NCBI GenBank assembly: GCA_028871455.1
Contig: JAGWNF010000002.1
Span: forward strand, 186,001 to 250,000
Length of the DNA stretch: 64,000 nucleotides
From: Alphaproteobacteria bacterium
Lineage (GTDB): Bacteria; Pseudomonadota; Alphaproteobacteria; ATCC43930; CGMCC-115725
Reading direction: 5' to 3'
Below the pieces are notes generated by a model that made no database searches, was not told where the DNA came from, and worked only from the letters and a program-made list of their open reading frames with translations. Below, piece by piece: positions 1 through 11,547 of the stretch (the first letter of the stretch is position 1; the number at the start of each line of letters is the position of its first letter). The position numbers and the translations under genes are program-made.

Positions 1-1
1 G

Positions 2-742
2 GCCGAGGCGATCGCCGCGCGCCATACCGGCATCGGTTGCGATCAGCTCATCGTCATCGAGAAGCCGAACCGTCCAGGCGTCGCCGCCTTCATGCGCATC
101 CGTAACGCCGATGGCGGCGAGGTCGAGGCCTGCGGCAACGCCGCGCGCTGCGTCGCCGACCTGATCATGCGCGAGGCCGGCGCCGACAGCGTCACCCTCG
201 AAACCGCCGCCGGCCTCATCACCGCGCGCGCCGCCGGCAAGGATCGCGTCGCCGTCGACATGGGCGAGCCGCGCTGGGGCTGGCGCGACATTCCGCTGGC
301 GCGCGACTGCGATACTGATCACCTGCCGCTGGCACTCGGACCTTTGTCGGACGGCATGGCAACGAGCATGGGCAATCCGCATGCGACGTTCTTCGTCGCC
401 GATGTCGGCGCGGTCGACATCGCCGCGCTCGGCCCCAGGCTCGAGCACGACGCGCTGTTTTCGCAGCACGCCAATATCGGCGTGGCGCAGATGCTGGGCC
501 GCGACCGGATCCGTTTGCGCGTGTGGGAGCGCGGCGCCGGCCTGACGCCGGCCTGCGGCACCGGCGCCTGCGCGGCGCTGGTGGCGGCGAGCCGCCGCGG
601 CCTCGCCGGCCGCAGCGCCGAGATCGTCGCCGACGGGGGCCAGTTGACCATCGACTGGCGCGCCGACAATCACGTGATCATGACCGGACCGGTCGCCGTC
701 AGCTTCACCGGCGTGATCGATCCGTCGCTGCTGCCGGTGTGA
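2..742 (+). CDS. dapF: Diaminopimelate epimerase, 5' end outside window
   Basis: DapF interconverts LL- and meso-diaminopimelate in lysine and peptidoglycan synthesis, in the cytoplasm. The reading frame is open from base 2, so the true start lies to the left; 246 residues are visible of a family length near 280. The first visible residues include HTGIGCDQ, a conserved N-terminal motif. Both catalytic cysteine motifs are present: EACGNAARC and, near the C-terminus, [12 protein letters not shown]. An ATG at 92 lies inside the conserved fold and is not the start. Two bases separate the gene from mtaB, a common alphaproteobacterial neighbour, which suggests co-transcription. dapD and dapE lie elsewhere in the window (35476-37472). 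Confidence 0.97.
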   Translation, partial: AEAIAARHTGIGCDQLIVIEKPNRPGVAAFMRIRNADGGEVEACGNAARCVADLIMREAGADSVTLETAAGLITARAAGKDRVAVDMGEPRWGWRDIPLARDCDTDHLPLALGPLSDGMATSMGNPHATFFVADVGAVDIAALGPRLEHDALFSQHANIGVAQMLGRDRIRLRVWERGAGLTPACGTGACAALVAASRRGLAGRSAEIVADGGQLTIDWRADNHVIMTGPVAVSFTGVIDPSLLPV

Positions 743-744
743 CC

Positions 745-1980
745 ATGGCCGCGGAGATTCTCACCTTCGGTTGCCGCCTGAACGCCTTCGAGTCCGAGGT
801 GATGCGGCGCCATGCGGCGGCGGCCGGCCTCGACGACGCGGTGATCATCAATACCTGCGCCGTGACCGCGGAGGCCGAGCGCCAGGCGCGCCAGGCGATC
901 CGCCGCGCCCGCCGTGAGCGGCCGAATGCGCGCATCATCGTCACCGGCTGCGCGGCGCAGATCGATCCGGCGAAGTATGCGGCGATGCCCGAGATCGACC
1001 GCGTGCTCGGCAACGCCGAGAAGCTCAAGGCCGAAAGCTGGACCGGCACGGGACGCGTCGATGTGAGCGACATCGCGACGGTGCGCGCGACCGCGTCGCA
1101 CCGGGTCGACGGCTTCGAGGGCCGGGCGCGCGCCTTTCTGGAGGTGCAGCAGGGCTGCGACCATCGCTGCACGTTCTGCGTCATTCCGCTCGGCCGCGGG
1201 CCAAGCCGCTCGGTGCCGCCGGGCGCGGTCGTCGACCAGGCGCGCGCGCTGACGGCGGCGGGTTACCGCGAGCTGGTGCTGACCGGCGTCGATCTCACCG
1301 CCTATGGCGCCGATCTGCCCGGCCGGCCGACCTTGGGCGCGCTGGCGCGGCTGCTGCTGGCGCTGGTGCCCGAGCTCGATCGGCTGCGCCTGTCGTCGGT
1401 CGATCCGGCGGAGATCGACGAGACGCTGTGGCGGCTCGTTGCTGAAGAGACACGGCTGATGCCGCATCTGCATCTGTCGCTGCAGGCGGGCGACGACCTG
1501 GTCCTCAAGCGCATGAAGCGGCGGCACACGCGCGCCCAGGCGCTGGAGGTGGCGCGCCGCGCGCGCGATCTCCGGCTGGGCATCGCGCTCGGCGCCGATC
1601 TGATCGCCGGCTTTCCGACCGAGGACGCGGCGATGTTCGGCCGCACGCTGGCGTTCATCGACGAGGCCGGCCTCGATTATCTCCATGTCTTTCCGTTCAG
1701 TGCCCGCGCCGGCACGCCGGCCGAGCGCATGCCGCAGGTCCCGAAGCCGCTGGTGCGCGAGCGCGCGGCGCGGCTCAGAGCGGCGGGCGCGGCGGCATTC
1801 GCCCGCGCGCTGGCGGCGCGCGTCGGCAGCGAGGCGCAGGTGCTGATCGAGCAGCCGGGCTTCGGCCGCAGCGAGCACTATGCGCCGGTGGCGGTCGCGG
1901 GCGATTTCGTTCCGGGTGATGTCGTGCGCGTGACGCTCAACGGCGCAACGGCCGATCGGCTCACCGGCGTGGCGGCATGA
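745..1980 (+). CDS. mtaB: tRNA t6A37 methylthiotransferase MtaB
   Basis: This radical-SAM enzyme converts t6A37 to ms2t6A37 in tRNAs reading ANN codons. The 411-residue protein has the methylthiotransferase layout. The N-terminal UPF0004 domain carries cluster-ligating Cys10, Cys38 and Cys69. The radical-SAM cluster motif CDHRCTFC supplies Cys138, Cys142 and Cys145, and a TRAM-like tail follows residue 350. The ATG at 745 is preferred because MAAEILTFGCRLN matches the family N-terminus; the longer open frame upstream lies inside dapF. The gene sits between dapF and ftsY, and its stop overlaps the ftsY start by 4 bp (ATGA), so the two are translationally coupled. Confidence 0.95.
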   Translation: MAAEILTFGCRLNAFESEVMRRHAAAAGLDDAVIINTCAVTAEAERQARQAIRRARRERPNARIIVTGCAAQIDPAKYAAMPEIDRVLGNAEKLKAESWTGTGRVDVSDIATVRATASHRVDGFEGRARAFLEVQQGCDHRCTFCVIPLGRGPSRSVPPGAVVDQARALTAAGYRELVLTGVDLTAYGADLPGRPTLGALARLLLALVPELDRLRLSSVDPAEIDETLWRLVAEETRLMPHLHLSLQAGDDLVLKRMKRRHTRAQALEVARRARDLRLGIALGADLIAGFPTEDAAMFGRTLAFIDEAGLDYLHVFPFSARAGTPAERMPQVPKPLVRERAARLRAAGAAAFARALAARVGSEAQVLIEQPGFGRSEHYAPVAVAGDFVPGDVVRVTLNGATADRLTGVAA

Positions 1981-2906
1981 CCAACGGCTTCTTCGCGCGG
2001 CTCAAGGCCGGTCTGACGCGCTCGTCGCGCAATCTCACCGACGGCATCGCCGGCGTGCTGACCAAGCGGAAGCTCGACGACGCGGCGCTCGACGCGCTCG
2101 AGGAGATCCTGATCGCCGCCGATCTCGGTCCGCGGCTCGCGGCGCAGGTGGTCGACCGGCTGCGCAAGGAGCGCTTCGGCAAGGAAGCGAGCGAAGCCGA
2201 AATCCGCGCCGTGCTCGCCGATGAGATCGCGCGCACGCTGGCGGCAGTCGAGGCGCCGCTGGCGATCGACGACGAACGCGCGCCGCGCCCCTTCGTCGTG
2301 CTGGTCGTCGGCGTCAACGGCGGCGGCAAGACGACGACCATCGGCAAACTGGCGAAGCGCTTCCGGGACGAGGGGCGGCGCGTCGTGCTGGCGGCCGGCG
2401 ACACCTTCCGCGCCGCCGCGACCGAGCAGCTTGCGATCTGGGGCGAGCGCACGGGGTCGCGCGTGATCGCCGGACAGGCGGGCGGCGACGCCGCCGGCCT
2501 CGCCTTCGACGCGCTGGCGGCGGCGAAGAAGGACAAGGCCGACGTGCTGCTGGTCGACACCGCCGGCCGGCTGCACAACAAGGCCAATCTGATGGCCGAG
2601 CTCGAGAAGATCGTGCGCGTGTTGAAAAGGGGCGATCCGGCGGCGCCGCACGCGGTGTTGCTGGTGCTCGACGCCACCATCGGCCAGAACGCGCAGGTCC
2701 AGGCGCAGGCCTTCGGCGACATGGTCGGCGTCACCGGCCTGGTCATGACCAAGCTCGACGGCACCGCCAAGGGCGGCGTGCTCGTGCCCATTGCTGAAGC
2801 ATTTAAACTCCCGGTGCATTTCATCGGCATCGGCGAAGCCGCCGACGATCTGCGGCCGTTCGTGGCGAAGGACTTCGCGCGGAGTTTGGTGGGGCTGGAG
2901 CCCTGA
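1977..2906 (+). CDS. ftsY: Signal recognition particle receptor FtsY
   Basis: FtsY is the membrane-associated SRP GTPase that docks Ffh-ribosome complexes at the translocon. The 309-residue protein has the N domain (about residues 1-95) and the G domain. G1 is [10 protein letters not shown] (112-121), followed by DTFRAAA, DTAGR and the TKLDG guanine-specificity motif. The acidic A region of enterobacterial FtsY is essentially missing, as in many alphaproteobacteria. The gene overlaps mtaB by 4 bp. The SRP RNA that acts with it is at 44681-44776. The typical downstream neighbour is replaced here by an AT-richer GIY-YIG gene. Confidence 0.97.
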   Translation: MTNGFFARLKAGLTRSSRNLTDGIAGVLTKRKLDDAALDALEEILIAADLGPRLAAQVVDRLRKERFGKEASEAEIRAVLADEIARTLAAVEAPLAIDDERAPRPFVVLVVGVNGGGKTTTIGKLAKRFRDEGRRVVLAAGDTFRAAATEQLAIWGERTGSRVIAGQAGGDAAGLAFDALAAAKKDKADVLLVDTAGRLHNKANLMAELEKIVRVLKRGDPAAPHAVLLVLDATIGQNAQVQAQAFGDMVGVTGLVMTKLDGTAKGGVLVPIAEAFKLPVHFIGIGEAADDLRPFVAKDFARSLVGLEP

Positions 2907-2973
2907 CTCTATGCGCTGGTAGACTGTTTCCTCTGAACGCTACTGGCATCTGATCGCATAACAGCGGCTCACC

Positions 2974-3804
2974 ATGCCCGGTTATCTTTACGTGCTGCAA
3001 AATCCGGCATTCCCACATCTATTTAAGGTGGGAAGCACGGATGACCATTCGACGAGAGACACAAATCGAAAAGGACGTCCTAGAACGCGGCCACGGAAAA
3101 AGGGCACAGGTCATATTGTCTACGATCGAGCCAGGGAGCTTTACGACGGCCTGCCTGGCGTCCCGAGCGAATATTTCGTGATTTTTTGTGTACAGCACCC
3201 AGACCCGCAAAATTTTGAAGAGAAAATCGTGCACCCCGCGTTAGCGCATGGTCGATACAACCCGGATCGCGAATTCTTCGATCTCCCCGAAGAAGAGATT
3301 CGCGAAATAATCGCCAGACTGCTCGGGGAAGGTCCGCAACCGGATGAGCATACTGAGGGCGCCCTCAAGATTTGGAAGCAGGAGCGCAACAGATTTTGGA
3401 GTGCTACCCGCGAGTTTCGAGGAGGACTGTCGTCAGATCTCAAGAGCAATGTCCAAACTACCGACCGCGCGTTCGACGACGACGATGTGGATTTGGACTG
3501 CGAGATTTCGATTGATCAAAAAATTTCGAAACTTCGCGCCATTGTGAATGCGAAGGGTTGTCACGTCTATTATCACCTACGACCAGATGCATCTGGCGTG
3601 GTCCATGTTGATTTTGATCTTTTCTCATCTGCCGGCATCTGCTTTAGCTCCGTGCATATGTATCTTTCTGCTTCTGCGCGTTTCGGATACCCACTGCCAC
3701 ATAAGAGGGAACGCTACGTCCACCACCATCTCGGCCAAATGTGTGATGCGCTTGCCGGCAAAGAAAACGAAATATTCGCGCGGTTAGGCGCTCGCTCGAT
3801 CTAG
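2974..3804 (+). CDS. GIY-YIG / T5orf172-like nuclease-family protein
   Basis: The N-terminal 120 residues resemble the T5orf172/MUG113 branch of GIY-YIG domains. YLYVLQNPAFPHLFKVGST corresponds to the GIY...YIG strand pair. A later segment with EEKIVHPAL and NPDREFFDLP corresponds to the conserved Glu helix and the terminal EFF motif. An extra basic stretch (KGRPRTRPRKKG) lies between them. The C-terminal 150 residues are not recognised. Base composition is clearly lower in GC than the flanking genes and codon use is more relaxed, which suggests horizontal acquisition. The substrate is unknown; this subfamily is often found on phage or mobile DNA. Family assignment is moderate, function uncertain. 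Confidence 0.7.
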   Translation: MPGYLYVLQNPAFPHLFKVGSTDDHSTRDTNRKGRPRTRPRKKGTGHIVYDRARELYDGLPGVPSEYFVIFCVQHPDPQNFEEKIVHPALAHGRYNPDREFFDLPEEEIREIIARLLGEGPQPDEHTEGALKIWKQERNRFWSATREFRGGLSSDLKSNVQTTDRAFDDDDVDLDCEISIDQKISKLRAIVNAKGCHVYYHLRPDASGVVHVDFDLFSSAGICFSSVHMYLSASARFGYPLPHKRERYVHHHLGQMCDALAGKENEIFARLGARSI

Positions 3805-3841
3805 CACCTGCGCCGGGTGCAGCGCCGCGCGGCCGGCCGCG

Positions 3842-4048
3842 GCTTCGGATGCCACGAATTCCTCGAACGGCACGGCCGCCATGGCGAGCGTGCTGATGAC
3901 CGCCTCCGCGATCACCAAGGCTGACATCTGGGCCGTCGCGCGGGTCAATGTCTGATTCGTGATGGTGCTGGTCTTCGTGCTGCTGCTCTGCACCTATGTC
4001 CCGGTCGTGCCGATGGGGCTCGTCAATCACTTCTATACGTTAACGCCG
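3842..4048 (+). pseudogene. Remnant of a membrane transporter C-terminus
   Basis: Reading frame 2 encodes a helix-rich stretch that looks like the last two membrane segments of a carboxylate-type transporter: TAAMASVLMTASAITKADIW, then, after an in-frame TGA at 3953-3955, FVMVLVFVLLLCTYVPVV. The TGA falls where such proteins often have Trp, so one TGG-to-TGA change could explain it. No upstream part of a transporter is present. The piece lies just before an aminotransferase remnant and a keto-acid hydratase gene, as if a catabolic operon had decayed. The exact family is not certain; a TRAP DctM-like or similar carboxylate permease is the best guess. Confidence 0.35.
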
Positions 4049-4137
4049 CTCGGCGATCGAGATGCAAGCCGGGTCTTGCAGCACGAGGGTAATTGCGGGC
4101 AAATTCCCGCCTCTTCTGACCCAGGGGAGCTTCGACC

Positions 4138-4366
4138 ATGGCGTTTCGGAGCAGCCGGCATTCTCTGCAGATTCCCGGCCCGACCAATCTGCCGGACCGC
4201 GTCTTGCGCGCAATGGATCAGCCGCTCATCGATCACCGCGGCCCGGAATTCACCGCGATCACCAAGTTGGTCATCGCCGGCTTAAAGCGCGGGGCACGCC
4301 ATCAAGGCCGTGCTCGTGCTGCAAAGCGAGACACCGACCGGCATTATCTCGGTGGCAACGCCGCAA
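4138..4366 (+). pseudogene. Internally deleted serine-glyoxylate aminotransferase remnant
   Basis: The first 50 codons match the N-terminus of serine-glyoxylate/alanine-glyoxylate aminotransferases: IPGPTNLPDRVLRAMDQP, then IDHRGPEFTAITK. After GLK at about 4290 the similarity jumps to another frame, where HAIKAVLVLQSETPTGIIS matches an internal segment near family residue 150 (normally KAV..VHNETSTGVTS). It then ends. Most of the PLP-binding domain, including the Schiff-base lysine, is absent. The open frame 4138-4410 is therefore a relic of a protein of about 400 residues, carrying a large deletion and a frameshift. The intact hydratase gene starts shortly downstream. Confidence 0.75.
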
Positions 4367-4413
4367 CCGCCGCGGCGCCCGCGCCGGCCATGGCGACGGT
4401 CCTTCGCTGAGCG

Positions 4414-5172
4414 ATGGTGCAGCAGCGGCTTGCCGCCTTGCTCGTCCAAGCGCGCATTTCGGGCAAGCGGATCGGCGAAATTCCGACGGAGCTAGTACCG
4501 GTCGATGAAGCCGCCGCTTATGCCCTGCAAGACCTGGTCGTCGACAAGCTGGGCGTGCGCGTCGGCGGCTGGAAAATCGGTGCTGCCAGCCCGGTATCGC
4601 GGCCGAGCTGCGCGCCGATTTTCGCCGGCCACGTCGTGCCGAGCCCCGCGCGGCTGCTGGCTTCACCCGACGGCCTGAACGGCGTCGAAGCGGAGCTTGC
4701 CTTTCGTATCGGCCGCGATCTGCCGGCTCGGCCGACACCCTACGGCGACAACGAGGTCTGGGAGGCGATCGATAGCCTCCATGTCGCGATCGAATTTCTC
4801 GAATCGCGTTTCCGCGACCGGACGGCGGTGCCCGAGCTCGCGGTGCTGGCTGACAACATTTCGAACGGCGGTTTCTGCTGGGGGCCCGCAGTTGAGAACT
4901 GGCGTGATGCCGATCTCGTCAAGCCGGAGGCGCGACTGGTGATCGATGGTGCGGAGGTCGGCCGTGCCGTTGGCGGCAATGCCGCCGGCCATCCGAAGCG
5001 CTTGCTGACTTGGCTCGCCAATCACTTGGCGCAGCGCGGACGGCCGTTGGCGGCCGGGACGTTCGTCACCACGGGCAGTCACACCGGTCTCCACGTGGCG
5101 CCGCTGCGGGCGCTCGTCTTGGCGCGCTTTTCCGGTTTGGGCGAATCAAGGCTGACCCTTGTCGGCGCCTGA
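4414..5172 (+). CDS. 2-keto-4-pentenoate hydratase family protein (MhpD-like)
   Basis: This 252-residue protein belongs to the fumarylacetoacetate hydrolase / 2-keto-4-pentenoate hydratase superfamily, which hydrates or cleaves 2-keto acids with a bound divalent metal, for example in meta-cleavage pathways. Diagnostic segments are VGGWKIGAASP, the acidic metal-site strand GVEAELAFRIGRDLP, HVAIEFLESRF, ISNGGFCWGP, and the C-terminal HLAQRGRPLAAGTFVTTGSH. The length is normal and the gene looks intact. It directly follows relics of a transporter and an aminotransferase, so its original pathway partners may be gone. The physiological substrate cannot be told from sequence. Confidence 0.85.
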   Translation: MVQQRLAALLVQARISGKRIGEIPTELVPVDEAAAYALQDLVVDKLGVRVGGWKIGAASPVSRPSCAPIFAGHVVPSPARLLASPDGLNGVEAELAFRIGRDLPARPTPYGDNEVWEAIDSLHVAIEFLESRFRDRTAVPELAVLADNISNGGFCWGPAVENWRDADLVKPEARLVIDGAEVGRAVGGNAAGHPKRLLTWLANHLAQRGRPLAAGTFVTTGSHTGLHVAPLRALVLARFSGLGESRLTLVGA

Positions 5173-5288
5173 TCCAGCGTGTTGCTGCGTTTTACAGGCC
5201 GTTTACCGATCATTAACCATGATTTACGAGATTGATCCGGCTTGCCGCGGGCTTGCGCGGCGCCGATACTTGCTAGCGGACAGGACCT

Positions 5289-6914
5289 GTGCGGGACTTC
5301 TCTGTGCCGGAAACTGAGATCCCGAATCGCCAGACGGTGGTCATCGTCGATGACCGCGCGACCAATCTGAAGATTCTCGAACGCCTCGCGCAGTCCCTGG
5401 ACCAGGTCGACGTCCGGCTTTTCGACCATCCGCAGCGCGCACTCGATGACGCGGCGCGTTCGCCACCCGATCTGGTGCTGACCGATTTCAACATGCCCGA
5501 TCTCGATGGCGCGGCGTTCATCCACCGGTTTCGCGCGGTCGCTGGCTGCGCCGACGTACCGGTGATCGTCGTTACCGCCTACGAGGATCGCGACCTGCGC
5601 TACCAGGCGCTCGAGGCCGGCGCGACCGATTTCCTGCTCAGCCCGGTCGACCATCACGAGTTCCGTGTGCGATCGCGCAATCTGCTGACGATGCGGCGGC
5701 AGCAGCTTTTGTTGCGCGCCCGCGCGTCGTCACTCGAGGAGAAGATCGTTGAGGATGCGCGTCGCCATCGCAACGCCTTGCGCGAGAGTCACGAGCTGTT
5801 GCTGCGCGTGATCGACGCGGTCCCGCTTGCGGTCGTTGCTACCGACCGCGACGGACGCTATGTCTTCGTGAACGATTGGTTTGCACGCAGCGTCGGCAAG
5901 AATCCTGCGGCCATCATCGGGGAGACGCCGACCGCCGTGAGCTCGGATCTTTATGCGCGCGAGTCGATGGAGCGTGACCGACGTATCATGGGCGGTCTCG
6001 AAGCCGACGGCTCGTCCGAGCATACCGTGACCCTGCCGGAAGGCGAGCAGCGCGTCGTTCTCAGCAGTAAGGCGCTGCTACGCGATGCCGTCGGGCGGCC
6101 GATGCTGGTCGTGACCGCGGCGCTCGACATCACCGCGCGCAAGGAGGCCGAACTCGCGCTAATCGCTGCCAAAGAAGAAGCGGAGCTCGCGAGCCGCAGC
6201 AAGTCCGAATTCCTGGCGAATATGAGTCACGAGTTGCGTACCCCGCTGAACGCCATCATTGGCTTCTCGCAGGTCATGGCCGACGAAGTCATGGGGCCGC
6301 TCGGCAGCCCACGTTATACTGGTTACGCGCGCGATATCTGCGCCTCGGCGCAGCACTTGCTCGGCATCATCAGCGATATTCTCGACGTGTCGAAGCTCGA
6401 AGCTGGCAAGATCGAGCTCGACGAAGAAACGATCGAGCTGCCGCAGATCGTCCACGACGTCCTCCAACTCGTTGCCGAACGCGCACGTGCGATCGATATT
6501 TCCATCGCCGCCGACCTGCCACCCGATCTGCCCGCTTTGCACGCCGACGGTCTCAAGCTGAAACAGGTGCTGCTCAACCTTGTCACCAATGCGATCAAGT
6601 TCAGCCACGCTGGCGGCCGGGTCGAACTCACAGCCCGCTTCGGGGCGGATGGCTTCGACATCACTGTGGTCGATCACGGCATCGGCATGGACGCGGGCGA
6701 GATTCAGACCGCGGTGACGCGCTTTGGGCAAGTCGCCAGCACCTGGAGCCGGCGTCACGCGGGCACCGGCCTCGGCCTGCCGTTGGCGATCGGCTTGGTC
6801 GAACTCCACGGGGGCCGGCTCACCATCGAAAGCCGCAAGGACGCGGGCACGACCGTTCGCGTCCATCTGCCGGTTGAGCGGGCGGTCGCGGTAAGCGCTC
6901 CCGTGGGCGCGTGA
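5289..6914 (+). CDS. Receiver-PAS-histidine kinase with RpfG-like receiver
   Basis: This 541-residue soluble sensor kinase has, in order: a receiver (residues 15-135, phospho-acceptor Asp66 in LVLTDFNMPD, acidic pair Asp21-Asp22); a helical linker (136-170); a PAS domain (about 171-285, DAVPLAVVATDRDGRYVFVN); HisKA with His314 in MSHELRTP; and HATPase with NAIKF, DHGIGM and GTGLGLPLA. There are no membrane segments. The receiver, with TNLKILERL, GATDFL and SPVDHHEF, resembles the receiver of RpfG, the DSF response regulator, but the output is a kinase rather than HD-GYP. The start is GTG. An RpfC-like kinase follows 119 bp downstream, so it may receive phosphate from that HPt domain; this is inference. 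Confidence 0.88.
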   Translation: MRDFSVPETEIPNRQTVVIVDDRATNLKILERLAQSLDQVDVRLFDHPQRALDDAARSPPDLVLTDFNMPDLDGAAFIHRFRAVAGCADVPVIVVTAYEDRDLRYQALEAGATDFLLSPVDHHEFRVRSRNLLTMRRQQLLLRARASSLEEKIVEDARRHRNALRESHELLLRVIDAVPLAVVATDRDGRYVFVNDWFARSVGKNPAAIIGETPTAVSSDLYARESMERDRRIMGGLEADGSSEHTVTLPEGEQRVVLSSKALLRDAVGRPMLVVTAALDITARKEAELALIAAKEEAELASRSKSEFLANMSHELRTPLNAIIGFSQVMADEVMGPLGSPRYTGYARDICASAQHLLGIISDILDVSKLEAGKIELDEETIELPQIVHDVLQLVAERARAIDISIAADLPPDLPALHADGLKLKQVLLNLVTNAIKFSHAGGRVELTARFGADGFDITVVDHGIGMDAGEIQTAVTRFGQVASTWSRRHAGTGLGLPLAIGLVELHGGRLTIESRKDAGTTVRVHLPVERAVAVSAPVGA

Positions 6915-7033
6915 TACCCAAGATATCGTCGCGACTCGCACACTAACCACCAAGGGATAGATTTTTCGCCGGTCACGCGGCAGAATCGCGATTCGACCCC
7001 GCCGCAGATTCGGGGAAGGGTCGGAAAAGTCGC

Positions 7034-9832
<2,799 letters not shown>

Positions 9833-9906
9833 TCGGCGCTATCCGGCGAAAAACACCCAAGAACCCTACGGTTGTATCGCGCAGCGCGGCGTTCCTAAGC
9901 TGAGGC

Positions 9907-11148
9907 GTGATCGTGACGGCATCACCGTGGAGTTTTGACGTGGTCGCCATTCCCCGTTATCGCGCCCATACCGGACAGGCGCTGTTCTCCGCCGGCTTCC
10001 GGCCGTTCTTTCTGCTGGCAGCGGGATGGGCCGCGCTGGCCGTACCGCTCTGGCTCGCGGTCTATGCCGGAATTGGGGCGGTACCGACGTTGATGCCGCC
10101 GCCGATCTGGCATGTGCACGAAATGGTCTTCGGCTATGCCATGGCGACCGTTGCGGGCTTTCTGCTCACGGCGATTCCCAATTGGACCGGTCGCCTGCCG
10201 CTGCAAGGCCGGCCGCTGGCGACGCTCGCGGCACTGTGGCTTGCCGGCCGCGTCGGCGTGTTCCTATCGGCGTCGATCGGCGCTGCCGCCGCGGCGGTGC
10301 TCGATCTTGCCTTTCCGGTCGCGTTGCTGGCCGCCATCGCGCGCGAGATCGTCACCGGGCGGAACTGGCGAAACTTGCCGATGGTCGCGGCGCTGAGCCT
10401 GCTTCTCGCCGGCAATGCGCTCGTCCATGCACAGCCGCTCGGCTGGGCATCGACCGCCGAGCTCGGCAATCGTCTGGGGGTTGGCACGCTGCTGATGCTG
10501 ATCAGCCTGGTCGGCGGCCGCATCGTTCCGAGCTTCACCCGCAATTGGCTCGCGAAAAACGGACCACCTGGCGCTTTGCCCACGCCTTTCGGGTGGGTCG
10601 ACCGCTGTGCGCTCGCCGTGACGGCAGCTGCGCTTGCCGCCTGGGTCGTCGTTCCCGATGCGGCATGGTCGGCGTGGCTCGAGCTCGCAGCCGCGCTGGC
10701 ATTGGCGGTGCGCTTGGCGCGCTGGCGCGGCATCGGAACCTGGCGCGAGCCGCTGCTTTGGGTCTTGCACCTCGGCTATGCGTGGCTGGTCCTTGGCTTT
10801 CTGCTGCTCGCGACGAACGAGCTGGTGCCGTATCTGCCGCCGACAACCGCACTGCATGCGTTGACCGTCGGCGCCATCGGCACCATGACGCTTGCGGTGA
10901 TGACGCGCGCGTCGCTCGGCCATACTGGCCGGCAGTTGGCGGCCGGACCCGGCACGACGACAATCTATGGCCTGGTCACGCTCGCGGCCGGCTTGCGGCT
11001 GCTCGCGCCGCTGGCGGGCGCGAATTATCTGGTCGCACTGGGTCTCGCCACAGCGGCGTGGAGTGGCGCCTTCGGCTTGTTCGTCGTCTTGTATGTCCGG
11101 CCGCTGACGACGCCGCGTGTAACCGGCACCGCGGCGCGACCGCCGTAA
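9907..11148 (+). CDS. nnrS: NnrS family haem-copper membrane protein
   Basis: NnrS is a polytopic haem- and copper-containing membrane protein linked to protection against nitric oxide and nitrosative stress. The 413-residue product is almost wholly hydrophobic, with about 12 predicted membrane segments. It has the family signatures FSAGFRPFFLLAAGWA, IWHVHEMVFGYAMATVAGFL and TAIPNWTGRLPLQG, with conserved His residues, and a later MTRASLGHTGR segment. The start is GTG at 9907; a second GTG at 9940 (MVAIPRYRAHTGQ) is also reasonable and closer to the family N-terminus. It lies between the RpfC-like kinase and DUF488. No denitrification gene is nearby, so NO detoxification is family knowledge only. 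Confidence 0.92.
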   Translation: MIVTASPWSFDVVAIPRYRAHTGQALFSAGFRPFFLLAAGWAALAVPLWLAVYAGIGAVPTLMPPPIWHVHEMVFGYAMATVAGFLLTAIPNWTGRLPLQGRPLATLAALWLAGRVGVFLSASIGAAAAAVLDLAFPVALLAAIAREIVTGRNWRNLPMVAALSLLLAGNALVHAQPLGWASTAELGNRLGVGTLLMLISLVGGRIVPSFTRNWLAKNGPPGALPTPFGWVDRCALAVTAAALAAWVVVPDAAWSAWLELAAALALAVRLARWRGIGTWREPLLWVLHLGYAWLVLGFLLLATNELVPYLPPTTALHALTVGAIGTMTLAVMTRASLGHTGRQLAAGPGTTTIYGLVTLAAGLRLLAPLAGANYLVALGLATAAWSGAFGLFVVLYVRPLTTPRVTGTAARPP

Positions 11149-11157
11149 AGCGCGGGC

Positions 11158-11547
11158 ATGACGCAGGCCGTAAAACTTCGGCGCGTCTACGATCCGCCTT
11201 CGCCGCGGGATGGCATGCGGGTCTTGGTCGATCGCATCTGGCCGCGCGGCCTAACGAAGCGGCGGGCGCACATCGATTTGTGGCTCAAAGAGGTCGCGCC
11301 GAGCGCGAGGTTGCGCCAGTGGTTCGGCCATGATCCTGTGCGCTGGACCGAGTTCCGCCGGCGCTATCGGGCCGAGCTCGCCCGCAATCCCGCGGCGCTT
11401 GAGCAACTTCGACAGTTGGCGCGCGTTCGGCGCATCACGCTGGTCTTCGGCGCGCGCGACCAGCGCCACAACCAGGCCGTCGTTCTGAAAGAGGTGCTTG
11501 CCGGCCGGCACGCTAGGCGCGCACGCCGCGCCGCTCCTGGGCGGTAA
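11158..11547 (+). CDS. DUF488 family protein
   Basis: This is a small soluble 129-residue protein of the DUF488 family, whose biochemical role is not established. Visible family motifs are RVYDPPSPRDGMRVLVDRIW, PRGLTK, WFGHDP, FRRRYRAEL and, toward the end, ITLVFGARDQRHNQAVVL. It begins 9 bp after nnrS on the same strand and is probably co-transcribed with it. The 3' end overlaps the 3' end of the convergent DSF synthase gene by 35 bp, which is unusually large for convergent genes. The last 15 residues are Arg-rich and probably a non-conserved extension into the overlap. Confidence 0.88.
   Translation: MTQAVKLRRVYDPPSPRDGMRVLVDRIWPRGLTKRRAHIDLWLKEVAPSARLRQWFGHDPVRWTEFRRRYRAELARNPAALEQLRQLARVRRITLVFGARDQRHNQAVVLKEVLAGRHARRARRAAPGR

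Noticed and set aside
670-1878. 402-codon open frame on the minus strand
   Set aside because: It is antisense to mtaB, Arg/Ala-rich and without motifs; long antisense frames are expected at this GC.
3644-4030. 128-codon minus-strand open frame with a His/Asp/Glu-rich start
   Set aside because: The His-rich start is the complement of the transporter remnant's hydrophobic codons; no ribosome site.
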